Below are positions 42,602 through 49,418 of a stretch of DNA of 49,418 nt, one piece after another. The stretch covers positions 1-49,418 of IMG/VR virus record IMGVR_UViG_3300044699_000006; one strand, given 5' to 3'. This DNA comes from a virus. Under the pieces are notes generated by a model, which saw only the letters and a list, made by a program, of their open reading frames with translations, searched no databases and was not told the DNA's origin. The translations under genes and the position numbers were made by a program. Every line of letters starts with the position of its first letter. The first letter of the stretch is position 1.

Positions 42602-44111
42602 TATGTTCCATTTCCTTAGCGTAAATAACCTGATGTTCCTTTACTCCGCCTAATAGTATTCTTACACAATCATAAGGATCATCACCGTCAAACTCTTTAA
42701 CATCTTCTTTCTTCTTACCTTCTTCTGGCGTTTCTTCGTATACACAAGCTGGAATCGTTTCTACTAATAGAGGACAAGTATTGAATATCTGTAACTTAGG
42801 TAGATTAGTTTCCGGCTTCTCAGCCTCAAACATCTTAACGTAATCTACGTAAGCGGTTTGTCCATATAAGCGGAAAATCTTATCTGCATAATCCTTACTA
42901 AACTCTCCACCGTAAATCTTAGCCGGGTTCTCTTTAGGTTGCCACCTTAAGAACTCGTGGAGATTAGTCTTTCCGTTGAGCCGGTTCTTCTCACCTAATT
43001 GAATCTGACACTTGAACTCTGCTTTTCTTAATGCCTTAGTAAGTTGCTCGTATATAGTGGAAGGCTCGCCTCTGTTTTGATCCGCTGAGTGACAAATAAG
43101 AACCTTAAGTAATGCCTCACGTTCTTCCTGCTCGGTTAAATTAATAAGATCAGTTAAGTAATCTACAATCAGCTTTTCCTTAAATGCGTATTCCCTATAG
43201 ATAAACAGTCTACCTGTAGGAGATAACGCTGCCCAATAGATTACGGTGTAAGCGGCATATCCCCAATCAATACCAATGAATCTAGGCCACCAACTCGGAA
43301 TAGCAAAAGGATCAATGACGTGTCTTGCATTAGGTGGTTCGTCTGAGAGAGGCTCCAGTCTGAACTCTTTAAAGACTTGGCCTTCATAAGTATCCCAGTC
43401 ACCGTAAAGTTTAGCTTTCTTTTCTGCTTCACTCAGAGACATCAACTGCTGGATGTACTCTGGGTTATTAGCTAAGAGCGTAGGATTGTCTTGAATCCTA
43501 GCCGGAATGAACATCCGCTTCAGTCCGGTCTTACTATCTTTAATTAATGTATAACCTTCTTTGTTAGGCTTAACAAATCTGTTCTTAAAATAACTATGAC
43601 CTACGTTTCCAGGGTTTGTTCCACTTCTAGCAATAGCTGGAAGGTCTGCACATCGGCTCCGTAACCGAGACATGACAAGATAACTATACTGAAACTCTGT
43701 GAAATGTGTAGCTTCATCATAAGAGATTAAGTTATATTGATCCGAATCGAACTTACGGATATCATCTTCTTTGTCAGCACCACCGAAATACTGAACTGCA
43801 CCAGAAGGAAAAGTCCACTTCTTCTTAGTTTCGTTAAAAACACCACCAAGAGAAGGATAAATCTCTTTACTTCTAGAAATTAATTCCGTTTCTAATTGCT
43901 TAAGATTCCTTCTAAGAATGATTCCTTTATATAATGGGTGCTCATGAAATTGATATATTAATGGCATCCATACTGCTACTTCAGTTTTTCCTGCACCAGC
44001 AGCTCCACCGTAAAGTGCCTCTTTAACGGTCCAGGGTATTGCTAGAAAATCTGATTGCTTTTTGGTAGGATTGAACTCTCGTTCAACTACCGATTGCACT
44101 TGTGGTTGCAT
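42456..44111 (-). CDS. terL: Terminase large subunit
   Basis: 551 residues. Walker A GGAAGAGKT at 35-43, Walker B strand YNLISYDEAT, coupling motif SGTNPG in ARSGTNPGNVG, and the nuclease start FIGIDWGYAAYTVIYW with a catalytic Asp; later DD motif in FDGDDPYDCVRI. It packages DNA with the small subunit and portal. Its ATG touches the stop of the preceding endonuclease gene. Confidence 0.95.
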   Translation of the reverse strand: MQPQVQSVVEREFNPTKKQSDFLAIPWTVKEALYGGAAGAGKTEVAVWMPLIYQFHEHPLYKGIILRRNLKQLETELISRSKEIYPSLGGVFNETKKKWTFPSGAVQYFGGADKEDDIRKFDSDQYNLISYDEATHFTEFQYSYLVMSRLRSRCADLPAIARSGTNPGNVGHSYFKNRFVKPNKEGYTLIKDSKTGLKRMFIPARIQDNPTLLANNPEYIQQLMSLSEAEKKAKLYGDWDTYEGQVFKEFRLEPLSDEPPNARHVIDPFAIPSWWPRFIGIDWGYAAYTVIYWAALSPTGRLFIYREYAFKEKLIVDYLTDLINLTEQEEREALLKVLICHSADQNRGEPSTIYEQLTKALRKAEFKCQIQLGEKNRLNGKTNLHEFLRWQPKENPAKIYGGEFSKDYADKIFRLYGQTAYVDYVKMFEAEKPETNLPKLQIFNTCPLLVETIPACVYEETPEEGKKKEDVKEFDGDDPYDCVRILLGGVKEHQVIYAKEMEHNEKSQEAINGLVNGDQTSFYRKMEYLEAKRGKEQNLTTFRRRGFRRYH

Positions 44112-44572
44112 TAACTTGCCCTAGAGTAGCAACCTTTACAACGAGTATACTTACCAACATAAAGAACATTATTAGTATCTACTGGCCCATGCAAGCTGCA
44201 AACTTTCTTTCCGTCAACCATAGTAATAAACTTCTTATGATTCTTGCCACTGTTTAATACTGTGTGACTTTTCCACTCCGTAATAATTTCAGAAATCTTT
44301 TCCTGTCTACGCCTACCTATAAGCATATACAGAGTGAACATCCAACCAATAGCTCGCTCACCTTGCAGGTTAATCTTATAAATAACTTTACCTGAAACAG
44401 TTACATCTTCATGAATACTGCCAGTGCAACTTAAGATAGTATGAGCTTTCTTAATAACATCAAGGTCAACAGATGCTACACAGATTCTAGGTGATCCTCC
44501 CGAAAAGATAAAAGAACCTTCACCTTCTAAGAACCCAGCTAACCAATACAAATCTCTCAAAATAAGCTTCAC
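44111..44572 (-). CDS. LAGLIDADG homing endonuclease B
   Basis: 153 residues from GTG 44572, which has AAGGAG seven bases upstream; a longer frame to 44632 would overlap the preceding gene. Single motif WLAGFLEGEGSF and a C-terminal ribbon (VCSLHGP...CKGC). It shares the pattern GWMFTLYML-GRRRQEKISEI with EWMFTIYTL-SRRKAKILEI of endonuclease A, so the two are paralogues. Inserted directly before terL. Confidence 0.85.
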   Translation of the reverse strand: MKLILRDLYWLAGFLEGEGSFIFSGGSPRICVASVDLDVIKKAHTILSCTGSIHEDVTVSGKVIYKINLQGERAIGWMFTLYMLIGRRRQEKISEIITEWKSHTVLNSGKNHKKFITMVDGKKVCSLHGPVDTNNVLYVGKYTRCKGCYSRAS

Positions 44573-44582
44573 TTTTAACTCC

Positions 44583-44987
44583 TTACACTTTAACGTTAGT
44601 TTTATTGCGCCGGCTCCAGGTGCCACTGACATTCAGCTTACCGACTACCCCGCTACCACCACTCTTTAAAGTAACAGTAGTTGGTTTGTCAGTCTGACCA
44701 GGAATATAGAGATTTAATGAATCAGAGAGGTTGAAGATATCAATATCTACCTTAGTATCATTTCCAACTTTAATAGTAAGTCCACCGGAAACTGGTGCTG
44801 CTAATAAACCAGAGGCAGGTGAGTCATCCTGTTTGTAGGAGTATTGAATAGCGTCTAATACCCAAATCCTATCTTGAGCTTCTGACTCTTTAACGATTGC
44901 AACGTCCTGCCCCGCACCAGAAACATCATGGTCAGTATTGATTGCTCTGTAGGAACCAATGTTTGGATTGATTGTTTTACTAACCAT
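44583..44987 (-). CDS. Unknown 134-residue late protein
   Basis: Start ATG 44987; the longer frame to 45245 overlaps the neighbour and reads as shadow. N-terminal SKTINPNIGSYRAINTDHDV, then strands (GGLTIKVGNDTKVDIDIFNL) and a basic end. Probably a small beta structural protein. Not recognised. Confidence 0.55.
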   Translation of the reverse strand: MVSKTINPNIGSYRAINTDHDVSGAGQDVAIVKESEAQDRIWVLDAIQYSYKQDDSPASGLLAAPVSGGLTIKVGNDTKVDIDIFNLSDSLNLYIPGQTDKPTTVTLKSGGSGVVGKLNVSGTWSRRNKTNVKV

Positions 44988-45027
44988 GATGTTTCTGCCT
45001 CTTTTGTCTTTGTTTGTACTAGAGAAA

Positions 45028-45351
45028 TTACATTCCGCGATACTTAGCCAACAGATTCCAATACTCGTTAGAGGCCGGAATCTCTGACTCGTTGTTGTGG
45101 TAGGTCTTAAGAATCTCACCAATCTTCTTAAGGACTTCTGCCTTAGCTGCCGCTGCCAATTTCTCCTCGTCAGTAGGAGTATGAGGAACTGCAACAGGAA
45201 AAGGTGTATCGAAGTCGGTAGGAAGGTGTGCAGCAACAGTAACAACAGGACGAAGAATCCGTTCCTGTTCTAATGCTTCGCGTGGAGTCTTAGCTAAAGC
45301 GATTGCTGCTGCCTTCTCTGCTTTCGGTGCTTCTTTAGTTTCGGTAGCCAT
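45028..45351 (-). CDS. Unknown 107-residue late protein
   Basis: AGGAGA precedes the ATG. Ala/Lys/Glu-rich helical N-terminus, Pro-containing middle (HLPTDFDTPFPVAVPHTPTD) and a C-terminal helix. Not recognised; by position it may be part of the packaging or head region. Confidence 0.55.
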   Translation of the reverse strand: MATETKEAPKAEKAAAIALAKTPREALEQERILRPVVTVAAHLPTDFDTPFPVAVPHTPTDEEKLAAAAKAEVLKKIGEILKTYHNNESEIPASNEYWNLLAKYRGM

Positions 45352-45370
45352 TGTTGTTCTCCTGTTTTAA

Positions 45371-45613
45371 CTAAACGGAACGAGTGTCGATGAAAACTGT
45401 TTTTAACTCAGCAGCATGTTCAGTTAAGAACTGGAGGACTTCTGCATCTGTCTTAGGAGTAATATATTGAATGGTTCTTACAAGGTGATAGTCTTGAGGA
45501 ATATATTTAAAGTCGTAGGTAATGATCTTCTGAATGGGAGAGTTGAAGTCACCTGGTCTAGTCTTAAAGGTAACTTCTTTTTGAATTGTAACTTCCCAAT
45601 CGCCAATGATCAT
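45371..45613 (-). CDS. Unknown 80-residue late protein
   Basis: Strand-rich with IITYDFKYIPQDYHLVRTIQ and a helix (DAEVLQFLTEHAAELK). The purine-rich AGAGAAAAGAAA precedes the ATG. No family is recognised. Confidence 0.5.
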   Translation of the reverse strand: MIIGDWEVTIQKEVTFKTRPGDFNSPIQKIITYDFKYIPQDYHLVRTIQYITPKTDAEVLQFLTEHAAELKTVFIDTRSV

Positions 45614-45623
45614 TTTCTTTTCT

Positions 45624-46042
45624 CTAACGACGATAGGTACCAGAAACAGAAACTGTATCTAGAAGATTGATGAGCTACTCGCCTCTCTAAACAAGTTTCC
45701 GTTTACAAAAATCTGTACTTCCATGAAAGGAGAGAGTGTTGCACCGCTAAATCCAGTAGGAGTAGCTTCTAATGAAAGGAAGATAGTATCTTTAATAGAG
45801 TCAATAGAAATCTGGAATGGTAGTGTAGTGGTAATCTGTAACAAACCATCTAAGGTATTTGAGTAACGAACTCTAGCTCCAGTTGCATTCCCAATAACTC
45901 GGAACTCGATGTTGTCGTGAATTACTTTCTTAGTACCAGTATCAACAGTAGTGGAAGGTGCTGTTGGTTGCTGGTTGTAGACTCTAGTACAACCTGTTAT
46001 TAGTGCTAGAAGAACTAAGGGAGCAGCAATCACTTTTAACAT
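45624..46042 (-). CDS. Lipoprotein with a probable one-base frameshift
   Basis: ATG 46042: a signal peptide MLKVIAAPLVLLALITGC ends with lipobox LITGC, so the product should be lipidated in a Gram-negative host. The mature part is beta-rich. The frame stops at 45659, but adding one T in the run near 45663-45666 continues it as LDTVSVSGTYRR to a stop at 45624, filling the gap to the next ATG. A spanin-like outer-membrane role is possible, since a partner spanin was not found. Confidence 0.55.
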
Positions 46043-46148
46043 TTTATCACCTATGGAGGTTCTGCTACTAGTTATTTTTTCTACTAAGAAGTAAGTAGAG
46101 ATACTCATAACCAGTAACAGAACCTCAACTACTTAGAACTTAGAAAAG

Positions 46149-46446
46149 CTACTTGGGTTCAGGAGTTTCCGGGAGAGAGTTATCCGGAACAGCAACAGAA
46201 ACCAATACAGGCAACCCACTTCACAACCAGCTTTAAGCCAGGATGAAGTGTAATCGGATTTGTCGGGCGAGGCGGCTGTCCAGGTAAAGTGTTATCAGGA
46301 GCAGTCGGATCAAAAGGAAACACAGGAAGAGTTCCAATAGAGCCAGGAGGAAGCGGAAGTGAATTATCTGGCCTTCCTGGATAACCGCCCGGTAACGAAT
46401 TATCTGGACGACCACCCTCTAAGAACTGAATGTAAGCTAAAGGCAT
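46149..46446 (-). CDS. Proline-rich PDNSLP-repeat protein with probable frameshift
   Basis: ATG 46446 (AGGAGAG upstream; the longer frame to 46488 lacks a site). Repeats GRPDNSLP, PTAPDNTLPGQPP and a later WVACIGF strand belong to a small phage protein type built of PDN(S/T)LP units. The frame stops at 46180, yet dropping one base near 46194-46197 gives VAVPDNSLPETPEPK, the usual ending of such proteins, to a stop at 46149. A one-base error is likely. Function unknown; perhaps structural. Confidence 0.6.
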
Positions 46447-46511
46447 TGTACTCTCCTTCTTTCGTTTATCCCTAGTGAGTAAAATCACTCATAACCAGGA
46501 ATCTTTACTAA

Positions 46512-47063
46512 TTAGACTGTAATGGTTTGGTAGGACTTTTCTTCCTTCATTTGCGGCACATTGATGATAATGGCAGTCCGATTCCTACCACGCTCATCTT
46601 TAGATCCAGTAACTCTATCAAGAATCTTACTCATGTCAGTAGCAATCTTACTAGCTTCTACTGCATCAGTATTTTGTAAGTTGTTAGCAACGTGTCCTAA
46701 TGCTGCTGCTAAATTAGTAACAAGCTGGTCCTGGATTTGTTTCTCCGATTCCAGTTTCCTTTCAGCTATATTAGTCCTGGCTTCTTCAATATCTTTACGT
46801 AACTCTTTATCAACACCAATAGTAGGTGAGGTTAATGCTCTAGAACTGTTGCTTACTGTTTGAGAGCTCACTCCCATTAGTTCAGCAATGTTCTTCTGGG
46901 TATCAATACCTTCTAAGACACCAATAAGAGTTCGTTCTTCGTGAGATAAACGATCTTCCGGTTTACCATTCTTAGAAGAGACACGAATCTTTCTCTCACG
47001 TTCTTTATATAGAACATCTGTTTTGTTTAACCTTTCATCTAACTGTTCTTTGGTAATATACAT
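46512..47063 (-). CDS. Terminase small subunit, likely
   Basis: 183 residues. A helix-turn-helix IAELMGVSSQTVSNSSRAL near residues 60-78 is followed by long charged helices (coiled coil for ring formation), the usual TerS plan. It is the second late gene, and the large subunit lies six genes downstream, with two inserted or accessory genes between. It should recognise the packaging site. Confidence 0.6.
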   Translation of the reverse strand: MYITKEQLDERLNKTDVLYKERERKIRVSSKNGKPEDRLSHEERTLIGVLEGIDTQKNIAELMGVSSQTVSNSSRALTSPTIGVDKELRKDIEEARTNIAERKLESEKQIQDQLVTNLAAALGHVANNLQNTDAVEASKIATDMSKILDRVTGSKDERGRNRTAIIINVPQMKEEKSYQTITV

Positions 47064-47455
47064 TACGCACCTACTCTACTTTCTGAAATCTTTTTGTAAA
47101 GTTCTCGGCAAGGAGAGCAAAGGTGTCCTACTAGAGCTGATCTGTAATTACAACGGATACACCGCTTACTTGTAATAGTAGAGCCATTATACTTAGGTTT
47201 AAGCTTCTTAATTAAGACGCTCTCTAATTCTTTTGGACTATCTGTCTGCCAAATATCAATAACATCTCGCTTATTCCAATCCTCTACTTTTCCAATTACA
47301 TGATGATCTTTATTAAAGGCCCTCTCTGAGCCCTTCGTTGACATTCCAATATATAAATACCTGTTGCCCCGCCTCCAGCCATAGACTATATTTCCACTAT
47401 AATACTCAAACACCTTTATTGATTTGTGTGGTGTAGGAGTAAGACTCTCGCTCAC
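47063..47455 (-). CDS. GIY-YIG endonuclease
   Basis: IVYGWRRGNRYLYIG is the GIY-YIG core, with a catalytic Arg in SERAF and Glu in KELESVLIKKLKPKYN. A C-terminal ribbon CIRCNY...LCSPC follows. The frame opens at GTG 47470, but this overlaps the -10 box, so I start at GTG 47455, which lies at the predicted transcription start and would be leaderless; a later start (GTG 47413) is possible. First gene of the late operon. Confidence 0.7.
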   Translation of the reverse strand: MSESLTPTPHKSIKVFEYYSGNIVYGWRRGNRYLYIGMSTKGSERAFNKDHHVIGKVEDWNKRDVIDIWQTDSPKELESVLIKKLKPKYNGSTITSKRCIRCNYRSALVGHLCSPCRELYKKISESRVGA

Positions 47456-47461
47456 GCGCGA

Positions 47462-47490
47462 ATTATACACTATTTTTAACCTTTTGTCAA
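47462..47490 (-). promoter_or_regulatory. Perfect leftward late promoter
   Basis: On the minus strand TTGACA (47490-47485), 17 bases, TATAAT (47467-47462): a full consensus sigma70 promoter. It drives the whole late operon from the divergent region. Confidence 0.9.
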
Positions 47491-47662
47491 ATCATGCAAA
47501 AATCCTAGCAAAAGTGCCCTGTCCTCAAAGTGTCCACATTCATAATTTTATCTAGTGTCCATAACCCTGGACATCTTTTTAATTTTATATTTTTGATTTC
47601 TTATATTTTTTATTTACTTTTTCTATTATTCTTTATAATAACAATCAGGATCTACCTTTGCG
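47491..47662. other. AT-rich non-coding region behind the late promoter
   Basis: No gene is seen. TGTCC-containing motifs recur (GTCCTCAAAGTGTCCAC, AGTGTCCAT) at 47520-47562. Bases 47575-47645 are nearly pure A/T, mostly T on the plus strand, directly before the G-rich cluster that opens the terminal repeat. AT-rich DNA beside a G run may serve promoter, origin or packaging functions. Confidence 0.5.
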
Positions 47663-48347
47663 ATTCTGGGGGGAGATGGAACAATATTAGTTTTGGGGTG
47701 TGGGGGGTGGGGTGGTGGGGGATGATGGAGTTCTCACACACTAACAGCTACCAGTCAACGATAAACTTTGCGGTATAAAGTAATAGTTAAGTCTAAGCTT
47801 TATACATTAGGTCTGTATAGACTTGTCCGGCCTGCCTGCCTGCACACTAGAGAATGACCCCACAAAGACCAGTAAAAGAGCATAACGAAAGAAAAGCGAA
47901 AATTGCCCTAGCAGGCACGAACGATACAGGGTCAATGGGTAAGGTGCGCCATCTGATTAGGTCCGCTCATATTGGATTCTGGGGCATTCTAGGGCATATT
48001 GCAAAATCGGGATTTGCATCATTTACAGCCAAGATTTTGATTAATCAAAAAGTACTCTACTGGAGTACCCTTTAAAGGTTAGGTCATTCAACCTTAAAAA
48101 TAGTTTGAAATAGTTGTTGACATAGGATTAGGCTCATGAGACATTAGATAGGTAAGTTCGTGGACGGCAAGCGGAAAGCTTGCAAGGAGAACACGGGGCC
48201 ATTCTCTAGGCGGACCAGATGCTAGTAAGTCGATTCTGGAAACCTAGATAATCCAGTGTGAAGTTCTTTGAAAACTAAATAGATGGCGCACGGGTTAAAA
48301 GTTCCCTAAAGCCTATCGGTCTATCAGCTAACAAGGAGATAGAGCGT

Positions 48348-48947
48348 ATGGCAATTAAGACGTATGAATGCCGCATTGCACGACGCGGTAAGGCAGCGAA
48401 GGGAACGGTTTTAGTCACGACGTTTGGCAAGCCTGTAATCGCAAAGGATGCCAAGCCTACGGACCCGGTTAAGTTTTGGGATTACTCAGAACTTGCCAAA
48501 GTGGACCAAGACGTTGCAATTAAGGCAACGACAGAATCCACTGGTCTTACCGCATCGGAATTGCTTTTCCGCGCGGCTGACATCGTGAACAAGTCCGAAG
48601 GAATCAAAGGACAAGGGCAGACGGTTCTGCTTACAGCGCGTATCTTTAACGAAGGTCTTGCGACCGACGTTACCGAAGCGAAGAAGCTTGCCGCTCTTTG
48701 GGTTAGCATTCGCTCGCAGAACGCTGCCGTTGGACTTCCGGTTCCTGAGATTGACGACCTGCTTAAGCTTCGCAAGAAGTTCGTTGCGGACCTTAAAGCA
48801 AAAGGTCAGTGGGTTATCGCGGATAAGAAAGAATCCGCATTGCCCAGACTCGTAGACAATCGTCCGAAGGAAGAAGAGTCGGACGAAGAAGAAGTGGACG
48901 AAGAAGAGTCCGAAGAAGATACGGACGAAGAAGAATCCACCGAGTAA
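48348..48947 (+). CDS. Acidic-tail protein, right terminal copy
   Basis: Identical in sequence to the product at 685-1284 and part of the terminal repeat, not an independent paralogue. See that entry for the domain description. Confidence 0.8.
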   Translation: MAIKTYECRIARRGKAAKGTVLVTTFGKPVIAKDAKPTDPVKFWDYSELAKVDQDVAIKATTESTGLTASELLFRAADIVNKSEGIKGQGQTVLLTARIFNEGLATDVTEAKKLAALWVSIRSQNAAVGLPVPEIDDLLKLRKKFVADLKAKGQWVIADKKESALPRLVDNRPKEEESDEEEVDEEESEEDTDEEESTE

Positions 48948-49020
48948 GTCAACCGGACCGATAGGTTTTATGGAGCCTTTAACCCAGTGTTTTGTTAGTG
49001 GGCAGGAAAGAGAATCACTG

Positions 49021-49230
49021 ATGGCATACGTGAGCCCAAACTACAAGACGAAGAAAGAGTTTAAGGCGGCTGTTCTGGCTGGCCTTATTCATCGGCCTTT
49101 CAATCCTTCTGGGATGTTTCCAACTGAGCAGAATGGAATCGAGTTCATTGAAGGTCCGCATTATCCGCAACCGCACAAGTGGTATGCGGAGTGCAAGGTT
49201 ATCGACGGCGTAGTTGTTTCTGTCAAGTAA
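49021..49230 (+). CDS. Unknown 69-residue protein, right terminal copy
   Basis: Copy of 1357-1566 with one Ala-to-Gly change (residue 22). The extra upstream C makes the frame open back to 48970, giving 17 added residues; this opening is absent from the left copy, so the short start is preferred. Confidence 0.7.
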   Translation: MAYVSPNYKTKKEFKAAVLAGLIHRPFNPSGMFPTEQNGIEFIEGPHYPQPHKWYAECKVIDGVVVSVK

Positions 49231-49277
49231 GTAAACAATCTTCAGCCCACTAATAAAGCATTGCGCCATCTATTTGA

Positions 49278-49318
49278 GGGAAAAGTGTCTATGAGAGTAG
49301 ATGCTTTTCCCTTTTTTT
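49278..49318 (+). terminator. Leader-unit terminator, right copy
   Basis: Same 14-pair stem and seven-T run as at 1614-1654. Confidence 0.9.
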
Positions 49319-49418
49319 ATGCCTTCAAGTTATAATCTATAGCCTATAATTTATAACCTTTATATATTATAACCAATAGATTATACAAAAGTAAGGGATG
49401 ATACCGGCTACTTACCGG

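Larger units (their letters stand above)
48277..49275 (+). repeat. Three-way-junction inverted repeats, right copy
   Basis: Same arms as at 614-1611, offset by 47663-47664. One extra C lies in the 3' arm of stem P2 (near 48984), giving a single bulge and leaving the other pairs intact. Confidence 0.75.
47663..49418. repeat. Right copy of the 1.75-kb terminal repeat
   Basis: It corresponds to 1-1754, with four differences listed at the left copy. It ends mid-sequence in the CCGG repeat region, as expected for a read or assembly overlap. Genes and structures in it duplicate those at the left end. Confidence 0.95.

Noticed and set aside
44583-45245. Using the full 220-residue frame
   Set aside because: The N-terminal part overlaps a better-supported gene (45028-45351) and has Leu/Arg-rich shadow composition.
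1-49418. CRISPR array, integrase or attachment sites
   Set aside because: No regular spaced repeats, no recombinase motifs and no tRNA-overlapping repeat were seen.

Overview
The window holds one complete genome of a tailed double-stranded DNA phage (Caudoviricetes). About 47.66 kb is unique, and the first 1,754 bases recur at the end (1-1754 = 47663-49418). The repeat is either a circular assembly overlap or a direct terminal repeat. The virion genes point to a podovirus: a large portal, a scaffold, an HK97-type capsid protein, an adaptor, a beta-rich nozzle-like protein and a run of very large ejection-type proteins, with no tape-measure or tail-sheath gene. I see no integrase, repressor or RNA polymerase, so a virulent lifestyle relying on host RNA polymerase is likely; the sigma70-like promoters agree. 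A lipoprotein signal suggests a Gram-negative host, but the host cannot be named from sequence.

Layout. Bases 2176-20860 are rightward early and replication genes. Bases 20857-47455 are leftward late genes. The two operons converge at about 20.8 kb, where each has a hairpin terminator lying inside the other's last gene. They diverge across a regulatory region (47456-47662 joined to 1-680) with a perfect leftward promoter (TTGACA-17-TATAAT), an AT-rich stretch and a G-quadruplex-type G run. Just inside the rightward side lies a separate, heavily structured transcription unit (about 454-1654). It encodes an acidic-tailed protein and a small protein, each in the loop of a long-range RNA stem, and ends in a strong terminator. 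A 500-base non-coding stretch of AT-rich sequence and repeated ACCGG motifs follows; it is the best origin candidate.

The early region starts with many small, tightly overlapping genes, several with zinc ribbons and some under 60 codons. The replication and recombination set follows: an SNF2-type helicase, a Cas4/RecB-like nuclease, a RecA-like ATPase, a likely ssDNA-binding protein, a family A DNA polymerase with an N-terminal uracil-DNA-glycosylase-like domain, and a P-loop protein. Among these lie a tRNA-Leu(UAA), two SLOG-like nucleotide-binding proteins and a likely cyclic-nucleotide sponge of the Acb2/Tad1 hairpin type, a candidate anti-CBASS protein.

The late region runs (in transcription order) GIY-YIG nuclease, small terminase, proline-rich PDNSLP-repeat protein, lipoprotein, small proteins, LAGLIDADG endonuclease, large terminase, portal, scaffold, capsid, connector proteins, second LAGLIDADG endonuclease, nozzle-like protein, fibres, GNAT-like protein and ejection proteins. 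No endolysin was recognised.

Sequence quality matters. Four genes (3343-3593, DNA polymerase, 45624-46042, 46149-46446) read correctly only with a one-base shift, and the two terminal copies differ at four places. Uncorrected single-base errors are the simplest explanation, but programmed shifts are not excluded.
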